This document shows, piece by piece, positions 8,414 through 17,198 of a stretch of DNA of 64,000 bases (position 1 is its first letter; each line of letters opens with the position of its first letter). The DNA lies in assembly GCA_026005075.1 (NCBI GenBank), contig BPKJ01000005.1, forward strand, positions 124,001 through 188,000, in the 5' to 3' direction. A program made the position numbers and the translations under genes. Source of the DNA: Lysobacteraceae bacterium (lineage in GTDB: Bacteria; Pseudomonadota; Gammaproteobacteria; Xanthomonadales; Xanthomonadaceae). A model generated the notes under the pieces. The model was not told where the DNA came from. It did no database searches and saw only the letters and a list, made by a program, of their open reading frames with translations.

Positions 8414-10602
8414 GCGTCGTGGTCCTCCTGATCCTGGGTCGGGTGGACATCCTCGGCCGTCGCGTCCTCAGCGGGGTGCAGCGGTGCCTCGCCGTCGACC
8501 TCGGCATCGACCGCCCCCGCGGAGGCCAGCCGGAACGTGGCCACCGCTTCGGCGAGCCCCCGGGCCTGCTCCTCCAGGGCCCGCGCGGCGGCGGAGGCCT
8601 CCTCCACGAGCGCGGCGTTCTGCTGGGTCGATGCATCCATCTGGGTGATGGTCTGATTGACCAGCTCGATGCCTGCCGACTGCTCGTCGCTGGCCGCCGC
8701 GATCTCGCCCATGATGTCGGTCACCCGCTGGACCGAGGCCACGATCTCGGACATGGTCTTGCCGGCGGCATCGACCAGTTGCGAGCCGGTCTCGACCTTG
8801 CCCACCGACTCGGCGATCAGACCCTTGATCTCCTTGGCTGCCTCGGCGGAGCGCTGGGCCAGCGCACGAACCTCTCCTGCGACCACCGCAAAGCCTCGCC
8901 CCTGCTCGCCGGCGCGGGCGGCCTCGACCGCAGCGTTGAGGGCGAGGATGTTGGTCTGGAAGGCGATGCCGTCGATGACGCCGATGATGTCGCCGATTCT
9001 GCGCGAGGAGGCCGTGATCTCGTCCATGGTGGCGACGACCTCGCCCACGACCTTGCCGCCGCGGGCCGCGACCTGGGCGGCGCCGAGCGCCAGTTCGCGG
9101 GCCTGCCGCGAGTTGTCGGCGTTCTGCTTGACGGTGGAGGTGAGTTCCTCCATCGACGAGGCGGTCTCCTCGAGGTTGGCGGCCTGCTGTTCGGTACGCT
9201 CGGAGAGGTCGGCGTTGCCGGCAGCGATCTCGGCGGCCGCGGTCTGGATGTGCTCGGTGGCCAGCTTGATGCGCTCGATGATGGCCCTGAGTTGCTCGAC
9301 CATGCGGTTGGCATCGTCGGCGAGCTGCCCGAAGGCGCCCTCGTACTGTCTGTCGATGGTGGCCGACAGATCGCCGCGGGCGAGGGCGCCGAGGAGGGCG
9401 CCGACGTCGCTCAGGCCGGCGTCGGCCTGCTCCATCAGCTGGTTGAGCCCCAGCACCATCTCGCGGAAATCGAACTCGAAGCGCTCGGCCTGCCCACGTG
9501 CCGAGAAGTCCCCCCGGCCTGCCGCGGCGGACAGGCGCAGGATGACGTCCTTGATCTCCGTCAGGTGCTGACGCACCTCGTCCATGGCGTTGCTGATCCG
9601 GGCCTGCCGACCCGGGAGGCGCTCCATCTGCACGGCAAGATTTCCCCGCGCGTACTCGCGGGCGACTTCCAGCAGCTTGTCCTGGGTCGCGAGGAGATTG
9701 TCGGCCAGCGTATTGACTGCGCTGGCCATGGCGAGGTAGCCACCGTGCAGGCCCTGGGTGTCGATGCGCGCATCGGTGTCACCGCGGGAGAACTGCTCGC
9801 CCAGCTCCACTTGCGAGCGGATGAAGGCGGCCAGCTGTTCCTTCAGTGCACGCATGCTGCCGAGCAGCGAGTCCGGGTCGCCATGGACCTTGACTTCACG
9901 GTCGAACTCGCCGGCGCTGATCCGCCGCACGACCTCGGCGGCGTAGCCGGGATCGCCGCCGAGCTGGCCCATGACCTGGCGGATGATGGACAGCGCCAGC
10001 GCCACCATGGCCACGATGGTGACGACGAGGCCGAGCAGCTGCAGCTGCGCCACCTGCGCCCGGATCGTCGCGATCTGCTCGACACGGGCCTGTCTTGCCG
10101 ACTCGATCGCCTCGCTGATCGAGCGCAGACCGGCATCGACCTCGGCATAGGCATTGGCGAAGACCGGGGTGACGCTGCTGGCCGAGTAGGGGTCTTCCTT
10201 GGTGGCGATCTCGAAGATGTCCCGGGCCTGCTGGAGGTAGAAGTCGACGGGCGAGGCGAGCGCATCGATCTGCTTGAGGACCTCCTCGGGCAGTGGCAGC
10301 TTCGCGGTCTCGGCAAGACTGGCGCGCAGGCCCTCGGCGTGGGTCTTGATCTCCTCCTCCAGGCGGATCCCGGTCGAAGGATCGGCGAGGAACGAGGCCA
10401 CCATGGACTCGAGCGCACTCGCCCGCAGCGAGGCATGGTGGACCACCGACTTCTGGTGCACGGCCGAGGCCGTGGCCGCGGCCGCAAGCCCTTCCGCCGC
10501 CTTCGAGAGCTGCCACTGCCCCCACCAGCCCACCGCGCCGACGATCAGGACCCCCGCGATCCCCGCGCCGCTGAGTTGCCAAAGCCGGTTGCGAAACTGC
10601 AT
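8410..10602 (-). CDS. Poly-HAMP methyl-accepting chemotaxis receptor
   Basis: Receptor of 730 residues. TM1 is about 8-28, the periplasmic domain 30-187, and TM2 about 188-208. Roughly five HAMP-like units follow (215-445), then the signalling domain with the hairpin [16 protein letters not shown]. It parallels the receptor at 4836-7187 over its cytoplasmic half but ends in an acidic tail without the WEEF tether. I chose the ATG at 10602, preceded by AGGGAGG. A TTG at 10653 would add 17 residues and overlap the cheA stop, but lacks a good ribosome site. Confidence 0.92.
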   Translation of the reverse strand: MQFRNRLWQLSGAGIAGVLIVGAVGWWGQWQLSKAAEGLAAAATASAVHQKSVVHHASLRASALESMVASFLADPSTGIRLEEEIKTHAEGLRASLAETAKLPLPEEVLKQIDALASPVDFYLQQARDIFEIATKEDPYSASSVTPVFANAYAEVDAGLRSISEAIESARQARVEQIATIRAQVAQLQLLGLVVTIVAMVALALSIIRQVMGQLGGDPGYAAEVVRRISAGEFDREVKVHGDPDSLLGSMRALKEQLAAFIRSQVELGEQFSRGDTDARIDTQGLHGGYLAMASAVNTLADNLLATQDKLLEVAREYARGNLAVQMERLPGRQARISNAMDEVRQHLTEIKDVILRLSAAAGRGDFSARGQAERFEFDFREMVLGLNQLMEQADAGLSDVGALLGALARGDLSATIDRQYEGAFGQLADDANRMVEQLRAIIERIKLATEHIQTAAAEIAAGNADLSERTEQQAANLEETASSMEELTSTVKQNADNSRQARELALGAAQVAARGGKVVGEVVATMDEITASSRRIGDIIGVIDGIAFQTNILALNAAVEAARAGEQGRGFAVVAGEVRALAQRSAEAAKEIKGLIAESVGKVETGSQLVDAAGKTMSEIVASVQRVTDIMGEIAAASDEQSAGIELVNQTITQMDASTQQNAALVEEASAAARALEEQARGLAEAVATFRLASAGAVDAEVDGEAPLHPAEDATAEDVHPTQDQEDHDA

Positions 10603-10649
10603 GCCCTGACCTCCCTGACTGGAATGCCGACGGTGTCGGCCCTCCTGGT

Positions 10650-12662
10650 TCAATGGTTGGCGGCTTGCGCGCTGACCCCGCGTGCCAGCCCCCCTACGTC
10701 GACGATGAGCGCGACCCGTCCATCGCCGAGGATGGTTGCTCCGGAAATGCCGTGGATGCGCCGGTAGTTGGCTTCCAGGTTCTTCACCACGACCTGCTGC
10801 TGACCGAGCAGGGCATCGACCTCGAGCGCGAGACGCCGCCCATCGCTCTCGACCACCACCACCATGGGCTCGTTCGCGGCCTTTTCCTCGATCTTGTAGA
10901 GCTTGGCGACGCTGAACAGGGGCAGGTAGTCGCCACGCACCTTGAGCACGCGTCCCTCGGCCTGCACCGAGCGAATGTTCTCCGCCTGCGGTTGCAGTGC
11001 CTCGATGACGAAGCCAAGGGGCAGCACGAAGGTCTCGCCGCCGACCTGGACCAGCATGCCATCGAGGATGGCCAGCGTCAGCGGCAGCCGGACCGTGATC
11101 CGCGTGCCCTGGCCAGGGGTGCTGTCGATGCCCACCTCGCCGCCGAGAGCGAGGATGTTCTTGCGCACAACGTCCATGCCGACGCCGCGCCCGGACAGGT
11201 CGGTGACCTGGTCGGCGGTGCTGAATCCGGGCGCGAAGATCAGCTCCCAGACCTGGGCATCCGTGGGATTCTCGGGAATGGGAAGCCCGCGCTCACGCGC
11301 CTTGCGGAGAATCTTCTCGCGGTTGAGGCCGCGGCCGTCGTCGGCCACCTCGATGACGATGTGGCCCCCCTGATGCGAGGCGGCGAGGCTGATCGTCCCG
11401 ACTTCCGGCTTGCCTGCCGCGCGGCGCTCCTCGGTGGTCTCGAGGCCATGGTCGATGGCATTGCGGACGAGGTGGACCAGGGGGTCGGCGATCTTCTCGA
11501 TCACGCCCTTGTCGAGCTCGGTCGCCTCGCCCACGGTCTTGAGCCGGACCTGCTTGCCGAGGCGGGTGGAGAGGTCACGCACCAGCCGCGGGAAGCGGGA
11601 GAACACCGAGCCGACCGGCAGCATGCGGATGCCGATCACGGCTTCCTGCAGATCGCGGGTGTTGCGCTCGAGCTGGGCGAGCCCGGCCAGCAGGCGCTCG
11701 TGTTCCCTCGGATCGAGGTCGGCACCGGCCTGCTTGAGCATGGCCTGGGTGATGACCAGTTCGCCGACCAGGTTGATCAGCGCATCGACCTTCGACACCT
11801 GCACCCGCAGGGTGCCGTCGGTCTGCGCGGCTGCCGAAGGAGTCGGCGGTGCGGCGGGCTGGGGGTGGACGGCCTGCGGCTCCTTCTGCGGTGCCGGGGG
11901 CGGTGCTTCCGCTGCCGCCTTCGGAGCGGCAACGGCGACCGGGCGCAGCGGGGTGATCTCGAGCTCGCATTCATCCTCGACCCATGCGAACACTTCCTCG
12001 ATCTGTGCCTTCTTGACCGCTCCGTGCAACTCGACCTCCCACCACAGGTGAACCTCGTGGGGGTCGAGGCTGGACAGTGCCGGCAGGCGGTCGAGATGGG
12101 CCTCGACGCGCGCCTCCGCAAGGCGCCGGAGTTCGCGGAGGATCCGCAAGGGATCGTTGCCGGTCATGAACATCGAGGGGTGCGGCTTGAACACCACCTT
12201 CCAGCCGGAAGCCGCCTCGCCGGCAGCGGCCGCGGCGCCTGGCGCAGGCCCGGTTGCAGGTGCCGGCGTGCCTGCAGGGGCTCCCGCCAGCAGGGTCTCG
12301 AGGCGCTGCTGGCAGGCCTGAACGCTGGCGTGGTCGGGCTCGTTGCCCCGCTCGGCGGCGTCGAGCAGGGCACGGAGCACGTCCACCGAGGACAGCAGGG
12401 CCGTGAGGGCTTCCGTCTCCGGGGCACGCTTGCCCGAGCGCATCTCGTCGAGCAGGGTCTCGAGGACGTGGGTGAGCGAGGCGATCTCGTTGAAGCCGAA
12501 CGTGGCGGCGCCGCCCTTGATCGAATGCGCCGCGCGGAACACGGTGTGGATGGTCTCGGCGTCGGAGCGTCCCGCCTCGATGTCCAGCAGGCCGGCTTCC
12601 ATGGCGTCCAGCCCGTCCCGGCTCTCGGCCAGGAAGGTGGCGTGAAACCGGGTCATGTCCAT
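10650..12662 (-). CDS. cheA: CheA histidine kinase of the Che2-like (F7-type) cluster
   Basis: CheA has 670 residues. P1 (Hpt) carries phosphorylatable H46 (A-A-H-S-I-K-G-G-A). A linker precedes a domain at about 165-250 (V-V-F-K-P-H-P) that sits where a response-regulator docking domain would be. P3 dimerisation is about 280-350 and P4 has the N-box [11 protein letters not shown] plus G1 D-D-G-R-G-L and G2 G-R-G-V-G-M-D. P5 (CheW-like) forms the C-terminus. It phosphorylates the CheY and CheB encoded alongside. It lies between cheY and the first poly-HAMP receptor. Confidence 0.95.
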   Translation of the reverse strand: MDMTRFHATFLAESRDGLDAMEAGLLDIEAGRSDAETIHTVFRAAHSIKGGAATFGFNEIASLTHVLETLLDEMRSGKRAPETEALTALLSSVDVLRALLDAAERGNEPDHASVQACQQRLETLLAGAPAGTPAPATGPAPGAAAAAGEAASGWKVVFKPHPSMFMTGNDPLRILRELRRLAEARVEAHLDRLPALSSLDPHEVHLWWEVELHGAVKKAQIEEVFAWVEDECELEITPLRPVAVAAPKAAAEAPPPAPQKEPQAVHPQPAAPPTPSAAAQTDGTLRVQVSKVDALINLVGELVITQAMLKQAGADLDPREHERLLAGLAQLERNTRDLQEAVIGIRMLPVGSVFSRFPRLVRDLSTRLGKQVRLKTVGEATELDKGVIEKIADPLVHLVRNAIDHGLETTEERRAAGKPEVGTISLAASHQGGHIVIEVADDGRGLNREKILRKARERGLPIPENPTDAQVWELIFAPGFSTADQVTDLSGRGVGMDVVRKNILALGGEVGIDSTPGQGTRITVRLPLTLAILDGMLVQVGGETFVLPLGFVIEALQPQAENIRSVQAEGRVLKVRGDYLPLFSVAKLYKIEEKAANEPMVVVVESDGRRLALEVDALLGQQQVVVKNLEANYRRIHGISGATILGDGRVALIVDVGGLARGVSAQAANH

Positions 12663-12674
12663 GGCGTCGCGTCC

Positions 12675-13043
12675 TCAGCCCAGAACCTTGCGAAGCGTGG
12701 CGACGAGCTGTTCGGGGTTGAACGGCTTGACCAGCCAGCCGGTGGCGCCGGCCGCCTTGCCTTCCTGCTTCTTGTCGAGGCCGGCCTCGGTGGTCAGCAT
12801 CAGCAGCGGCGTGAACTTGTAGTCGGGAAGCTGGCGCAGGTGCCGGATCAGGGTGATGCCGTCCATGTTGGGCATGTTGACGTCGGCCACCACCGCGCTG
12901 AACTTCTCCTGCTTGGCCTTCTCCAGCGCGACCACGCCGTCTTCGGCCTCGACCACCTCGAAACCGGCCGAGGTCAGGGCAAAGGCCACCATCTGCCGCA
13001 TGGATGCGGAATCGTCGACGGCAAGGATGCGGGGTGTGCTCAT
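12675..13043 (-). CDS. cheY: CheY-like response regulator of the Che2-like cluster
   Basis: Single receiver domain of 122 residues. It has acidic residues D10-D11, phospho-acceptor D54 (V-A-D-V-N-M-P), a T in L-M-L-T-T-E, and K near 106 (W-L-V-K-P-F). No output domain is present. It is distinct from the CheY at 19435, which carries the D-F-S-T-M-R-R signature of motor-binding CheY proteins. The CheY here may therefore act as a phosphate sink or a non-motor output of this cluster; that is inference from family subtype. It sits 12 bases ahead of cheA. Confidence 0.93.
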   Translation of the reverse strand: MSTPRILAVDDSASMRQMVAFALTSAGFEVVEAEDGVVALEKAKQEKFSAVVADVNMPNMDGITLIRHLRQLPDYKFTPLLMLTTEAGLDKKQEGKAAGATGWLVKPFNPEQLVATLRKVLG

Positions 13044-13047
13044 GGGG

Positions 13048-13329
13048 TCAGTCTCCAGACTCAGGCAGGCCGAGAATGCCGCTCAGCGCCATGACGCGCG
13101 CGGCTTCGGAAAGGGCAGACGATGGGGCATCGATACGGGTCTTGCGCCCGGCCGCTTCGCGCTCCCGGAAGAAGGCCGCGAGGAGTTGCATCGCCGCACC
13201 ATGGACGCGTTCCACGGAGGCACCGTCCAGCACGACGCTGCGCCCACTCTCGACCTGCTCCAGCAACTGCTGCTTGAGCTCCTCGGCACGCTCGATGCCG
13301 AGGTCCTTGCCGAGATCAAGCGGGGGCAT
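13048..13329 (-). CDS. STAS-domain protein in the chemotaxis cluster
   Basis: Protein of 93 residues forming one STAS (anti-anti-sigma-like) domain. The first strand is about 6-14 (L-D-L-G-K-D-L-G-I) and the central motif is V-E-R-V-H-G-A-A-M-Q-L-L-A-A-F. In classic STAS proteins this position reads D-S/T-S-G with a phosphorylated serine. Here it is H-G-A-A, so regulation by phosphorylation there is unlikely. It is the first gene of the group STAS-cheY-cheA-receptor. STAS proteins in this position are common in chemosensory operons but their role is poorly defined. Confidence 0.8.
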   Translation of the reverse strand: MPPLDLGKDLGIERAEELKQQLLEQVESGRSVVLDGASVERVHGAAMQLLAAFFREREAAGRKTRIDAPSSALSEAARVMALSGILGLPESGD

Positions 13330-13425
13330 GGCAGTCCGTCTCCCGTTTCTGGCCCTTCGCGCGCAGTGTAGGCCGAAATGGCACTCTGGATGAAGCGAAA
13401 CATTCCGCAGTCCGCGGCACGGGGC

Positions 13426-14646
13426 TCAGCGCAGCAGGGCACTGGCATCCAGCAGGATGATGATCTCGCCCTCGCGTCGGGAGATGCCGCGCACGAGTTC
13501 GCCCTGGTTGAGCGCGGAGGTGCCGCTGATCTGCTCGATCTTCTTTTCGGTGACGCTGACCACGTCGGCCACGCTGGCGACCAGCACCCCGAGCGGGTCG
13601 CCTCCCTCCTCGAGCACGATCACCCGGCTGCCCTCGGTGGTCTGGGTGGGCGGGAAGCCGAGGCGGACGGCGAGGTCGAGCACCGGAACGATCTGGCCGC
13701 GCAGGTTCATGACGCCCAGGGTCGCGGGATCGGCCCCGCGTACCGGCACGATGTCCGGTACCCGCAGGACCTCCTGGATCTTGAGCACCTCGACCGCGAA
13801 GCATTGCCGGGCGAGGTGGAAGCGCAGCCACGAACTGGTCCGGTCCTCGGCGCGCCGCTTGCGCGCGGCAGGGGAATCGTCCTGCGCGCCCGCAAGGTCG
13901 TCCGGCGGCAGCAATGTCCGCAGCACCCGCTCCGGAAGCCGCGCACCCGGGATCGACCTTGCGGATTCCCCCCCGCGGCTCGGTGCAGCGGCCTTGGGCG
14001 GGTCGGCGCTCGGGGTCTGCGGCTTGCGGCCCTGGAGGGCATCGAGCATGGCCTCGAATTCTTCCTCGCTGATCTCCTCGCCGCCCTCGCGGAAGGCGGC
14101 GAGCGGGTCGGCCTCCGCACTGGCCGCAGGCGCTGGGGCAGGCTCCGCGGCAAGTTCGGCCGGCGCGGAGGGCGAGGGACCGGCTTCAGGGGCGCTCGGC
14201 TTGCGGCCCTGCAGGGCGTCGAGCATGGCCTCGAACTCTTCCTCGCTGATCTCCTCGCCGCCCTCGCGGAAGGCGGCGAGCGGGTCGACCTCCGCACTGG
14301 CCGCGGGCGCTGGGGCAGGCTCCACGGCAGGGGCGGCCGGCGCGGAGGGCGAGGGACCGGCTTCAGGGACGCTCGGCTTGCGGCCCTGCAGGGCGTCGAG
14401 CATGGCCTCGAACTCTTCCTCGCTGATCTCCTCGCCGCCCTCGCGGAAGGCGGCGAGCGGGTCGTCGGCCGAGGTCGAGGGCGCGGCGGTGGCATCCCCG
14501 GCTGGGGCGACGGTGCCGCCCGATCCCTGCACCGCGGAAGGCGCGGGCACCTCGTCCGAGCGGCGGTCGCCGCCGGCGGGCCGTCCCTTGGCAGGATCGT
14601 CCATCAGCTCGCTGAGGTAGTCGTCGATCGGATCGTGCCCGCTCAT
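13426..14646 (-). CDS. ParP-like CheW-domain scaffold with three 59-residue repeats
   Basis: Protein of 406 residues from the ATG at 14646. The N-terminus (1-61) is low-complexity. Residues 62-208 hold three units repeating every 59 residues, each with D-P-L-A-A-F-R-E-G-G then E-E-I-S-E-E-E-F-E-A-M-L-D-A-L, joined by Pro/Ala linkers. A CheW-like domain occupies about 265-406. Position directly after a ParA-like gene, with a disordered linker and C-terminal CheW-like domain, matches ParP of Vibrio, which tethers chemosensory arrays at the pole. The repeated peptide resembles CheY-binding peptides of FliM and CheZ (see findings). The ParP equivalence is inferred. Confidence 0.8.
   Translation of the reverse strand: MSGHDPIDDYLSELMDDPAKGRPAGGDRRSDEVPAPSAVQGSGGTVAPAGDATAAPSTSADDPLAAFREGGEEISEEEFEAMLDALQGRKPSVPEAGPSPSAPAAPAVEPAPAPAASAEVDPLAAFREGGEEISEEEFEAMLDALQGRKPSAPEAGPSPSAPAELAAEPAPAPAASAEADPLAAFREGGEEISEEEFEAMLDALQGRKPQTPSADPPKAAAPSRGGESARSIPGARLPERVLRTLLPPDDLAGAQDDSPAARKRRAEDRTSSWLRFHLARQCFAVEVLKIQEVLRVPDIVPVRGADPATLGVMNLRGQIVPVLDLAVRLGFPPTQTTEGSRVIVLEEGGDPLGVLVASVADVVSVTEKKIEQISGTSALNQGELVRGISRREGEIIILLDASALLR
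14023..14463 (-). repeat. Three tandem 177-bp coding repeats
   Basis: The unit repeats with a period of exactly 177 bases: the shared sequence starting GGCTTGCGGC on the plus strand occurs at 14021, 14198 and 14375. Each unit has a highly conserved 87-base core (codons D-P-L to G-R-K) and a more variable Pro/Ala linker; the copy nearest the N-terminus lacks an upstream linker of this type. Near-identity at the DNA level suggests recent expansion or ongoing homogenisation. Confidence 0.9.
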
Positions 14647-14701
14647 CGCATCCTCCCTGCCGCCCGCGGGGCCTGCACGGTGCGGGTCCACACGCTGCGA
14701 T

Positions 14702-15475
14702 TCACTGCCAGGTCTCCAGATGGTCCCTCGCCAGCAGCCAGTCCAGTGCCCGGTTGTAGGCAGCCACCCCGCGCGCCTGCGACTCGGGCACGTCCGGACC
14801 CAGCAGATGCTGCAGGTCCCGAAGCCGGGTGTCCACCGGCACCGCGTCGCTCCAGACCTGCGCACCGAACCGCTCCTGCATGGCTTGCAGTGTCTCCACG
14901 GCAACCCGGGTGCGGCGGTCGAACAGGGTCGGCAGGATGGAGGCCGGAAGCGGGCGTCCGCGGGAGCGCGCCACCATCGCCGCGGTGCGGAGCATGCCTT
15001 GCAGCCCGTACTGCGCAAGGGGCTCGGTCTGGGTTGGAATGACGAGGCGGTCCGCGGCGGCCAGCGCATTGACCATCAGCAGGCCCAGGGTCGGTGGGCA
15101 GTCGAGGAGGGCGTAGTCGTGGTCCCCGACCACGGCCTCGAGGGCCTGGCCGAGCGCTCGTCCCAGTCCGGGACGATGGCCGGCCCGCCGCTCAAGCGTG
15201 GCCAGACCCGCCTGGCCCGCGACGAGGTGCATGCCCTCGACGCCGCTTGGGCGCATGAGTTCGTCGATCCGGCGCGGCGTATCGTCGAACAGCTCGAGCA
15301 CCCCCGCAGGCGGCGGTTCCGCCGGTACGCCAAGGGCCTGGCTCATCGAGGCATGCGGGTCGAGGTCGAGCAGCAGGACGCGGAATCCGCGGCGTGCGAG
15401 CCGGCTGCCCAGCGCGAGCGTGGTCGTGGTCTTGCCCACGCCGCCTTTCTGGTTGGCGATGGTCCAGATGCGCAT
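14702..15475 (-). CDS. ParA/ParC-like ATPase for chemotaxis array positioning
   Basis: ATPase of 257 residues from the MinD/ParA family. It starts with the deviant Walker A motif K-G-G-V-G-K-T-T-T-T, then has D-L-D-P-H-A-S and the Walker B-like L-L-D-C-P-P-T-L-G. The ATG at 15475 comes two bases after the motD stop. Location between motCD and a CheW-domain protein is the signature of the F6-cluster ParA (ParC in Vibrio), which localises chemosensory arrays to the cell pole. It is not a plasmid or chromosome partition gene: no parB or parS is near it. Confidence 0.88.
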   Translation of the reverse strand: MRIWTIANQKGGVGKTTTTLALGSRLARRGFRVLLLDLDPHASMSQALGVPAEPPPAGVLELFDDTPRRIDELMRPSGVEGMHLVAGQAGLATLERRAGHRPGLGRALGQALEAVVGDHDYALLDCPPTLGLLMVNALAAADRLVIPTQTEPLAQYGLQGMLRTAAMVARSRGRPLPASILPTLFDRRTRVAVETLQAMQERFGAQVWSDAVPVDTRLRDLQHLLGPDVPESQARGVAAYNRALDWLLARDHLETWQ

Positions 15476-15477
15476 GT

Positions 15478-16395
15478 TCAGGTCTCCGGGGCGGCGGCCG
15501 GGGCGACCATGCTGGGCGGGGCCCCTTCGGCCGGATCGGCCAGCGGGTTGGGGGCGACGAGATCGGCCAGAATCACCACCACGACCCTCCGGTTGGCACG
15601 GCGGCCTTCGGCACTGGCGTTGTCGGCGATCGGGCGGGTGTCGCCATAGCCGAGCAGGGACAGGCGTTTCTCGTCCACGCCGCGCGCGGCGAAGATGCGC
15701 ACGATGCTGGCCGCGCGCGCGCCGGAGAGTTCCCAGTTGCTGGGAAACTGGGCGGTGGCGATGGGGCGGTCGTCGGTGTGGCCCTCGACGCGGATGGCGT
15801 TGGGCACCTTGACCAGCGCATCGGCCAGCGGCTGCAGCACGCGCAGGGCCTGGGCGCTCGGCGTTGCCGAACCGCTGGCGAACAGGATGTCGGACTTGAT
15901 CGCGACCTCGATCCAAAGGTCGGTGCGGTTGACCGAGATCAGGTCGCGTTCGATCAGTCCACCCAGCTGCTTTTCGATCTCGTCGCCGATGCCATGCAGC
16001 TGGTCACGGGCCTGCATGAGCTGGATCCGGTCCGCGGCCTGGACCGGCTGCGGCAGCTGCCTTTGCAGCTGGCGCGAGAGGCGTGGCAGGTTGGGATTGC
16101 GGATCGCCGGGATCGGGGCGATCAGGCCCTGCGCGCCGTGCAGGACGATGGGCGGCGTGCGGTCGGCCGCCGAGCCGGTCATTTGGGTTCCGATCTGGAT
16201 CGGTTCGAGCCGACGGGGCGGTCCGCCGAAGGCGAGGTTGAGGGAGTAGGAGAGCACCCGGTACTTGCCCTCGTTGAGCGAGGAGATCGCGTACATGACG
16301 ACGAAGAAGGCCAGCAGCAGGGTGATCAGGTCGCCGTACGGAATCGCCCAGGCCTCGTGGTTGATGTGCTCGTCGTGATGGCGCCGCCTTGCCAT
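15478..16395 (-). CDS. motD: MotD/MotB-type flagellar stator protein
   Basis: Stator B subunit of 305 residues. One transmembrane helix (about 20-40) carries the proton-path aspartate D22 (P-Y-G-D-L-I-T-L-L-L-A-F-F). The C-terminal OmpA-like peptidoglycan-binding domain (about 165-285) has E-G-H-T-D-D-R-P. It anchors the torque-generating stator to the wall. The ATG at 16395 lies seven bases after the motC stop with GAGG upstream; an ORF extension to 16413 would overlap motC. Pairing with motC between cheA and the ParA gene matches the MotCD stator of Pseudomonas-type clusters. Confidence 0.93.
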   Translation of the reverse strand: MARRRHHDEHINHEAWAIPYGDLITLLLAFFVVMYAISSLNEGKYRVLSYSLNLAFGGPPRRLEPIQIGTQMTGSAADRTPPIVLHGAQGLIAPIPAIRNPNLPRLSRQLQRQLPQPVQAADRIQLMQARDQLHGIGDEIEKQLGGLIERDLISVNRTDLWIEVAIKSDILFASGSATPSAQALRVLQPLADALVKVPNAIRVEGHTDDRPIATAQFPSNWELSGARAASIVRIFAARGVDEKRLSLLGYGDTRPIADNASAEGRRANRRVVVVILADLVAPNPLADPAEGAPPSMVAPAAAPET

Positions 16396-16402
16396 GGTGG
16401 CC

Positions 16403-17143
16403 TCAGTGGGCAAAGCCGGAGAGCTTGGCTTCGATGTTGCGTGGGTTCTCTCCCTGGGCGATGGCGATCAGCCCTTCGATCATGAGCTCGTGCTCGGCCA
16501 CCCGGCTGGCGATGATGCCCTTGAGCTTCGCGGCGACCGGCAGGAAGAACAGGTTGGCCGAGGCGATGCCGTAGACGGTGGCGGTGAAGGCGGCGGCGAT
16601 GCCCGGGCCGAGCCTGGTCGGGTCGGCGAGGTTCTGCATCACCGCCATCAGGCCGAGCACGGCGCCGATGATGCCCAGCGTCGGCGCGTACACGCCCATG
16701 CTCTCGAACACCCGCGCGGCGGCCAGCTCGCTGCGCTCCTGACTGGCCAGGTCGATCTCCAGCATCGCCCGGATGGCCTCCGGTTCGAGGCCATCGACCA
16801 GCATCTGCAGGCCTTTGCGGGTGATGGGGTCCTCGGTCTTCGGGATTTCCGGCTCCAGCCCCAGCAGTCCCTGGCGGCGCGCGATGTTGCTCCATTCCAC
16901 GATCTGCCGGATCAGGTCCTCGGTCCGCGAGCGCGGCGGCAACACGATCCACGGCAGGATCCTGAAGGCCTTGCGAAAGGTGCGCATCGGCGTGTGGAGC
17001 AGGATGGCCGCCACGGTGCCGACGATCACGATGAGGAAGGCCGCGCCGTTGATGAGCGACATGAAGCCTGCGCCCTTGGCGATGGCGCCTCCGACGATGG
17101 CGGTCAGCCCGAGGACCAGTCCTAGCAGGGTCAGTACGTCCAT
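16403..17143 (-). CDS. motC: MotC/MotA-type flagellar stator protein
   Basis: Stator A subunit of 246 residues with four membrane helices: about 3-23, 28-50, then 155-175 and 185-205 after a large cytoplasmic loop. The loop carries the charged residues that contact FliG. The stretch Y-A-P-T-L-G-I-I-G-A-V-L-G-L-M-A and the following helix are typical of MotA/ExbB-family channels. With MotD it forms the ion-driven torque unit. A sigma-28 type promoter lies directly upstream, so the motCD-ParA-ParP set can be made as a late class. Confidence 0.94.
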   Translation of the reverse strand: MDVLTLLGLVLGLTAIVGGAIAKGAGFMSLINGAAFLIVIVGTVAAILLHTPMRTFRKAFRILPWIVLPPRSRTEDLIRQIVEWSNIARRQGLLGLEPEIPKTEDPITRKGLQMLVDGLEPEAIRAMLEIDLASQERSELAAARVFESMGVYAPTLGIIGAVLGLMAVMQNLADPTRLGPGIAAAFTATVYGIASANLFFLPVAAKLKGIIASRVAEHELMIEGLIAIAQGENPRNIEAKLSGFAH

Positions 17144-17152
17144 GCTGTATGC

Positions 17153-17179
17153 CTATCGGCCGTCCACGGCCGGCCTTGA
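17153..17179 (-). promoter_or_regulatory. Sigma-28 (FliA) promoter of motC
   Basis: On the minus strand this reads TCAA, exactly 15 bases, then GCCGATAG, close to the FliA consensus TAAA-N15-GCCGATAA. The -10 element ends only nine bases before the motC ATG at 17143, so the predicted transcript would have a very short leader. Confidence 0.6.
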
Positions 17180-17198
17180 GGGAAGGAGGGTTCCTGCA

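Noticed and set aside
8419-10767. Open frame of 782 codons on the plus strand
   Set aside because: It is antisense to a clear chemoreceptor gene and has low-complexity composition with no recognisable fold.
10653-13094. Open frame of 813 codons on the plus strand
   Set aside because: It lies antisense to cheA and cheY, which have intact catalytic motifs.
14021-14466. Tandem repeats as a CRISPR array or mobile element
   Set aside because: The repeats are in frame within a protein, have a 177-base period and encode conserved peptides.
14702-15475. ParA-like gene as part of a plasmid or chromosome partition locus
   Set aside because: No parB or parS is present, and the motCD and CheW-domain neighbours identify it as the chemotaxis-array type.
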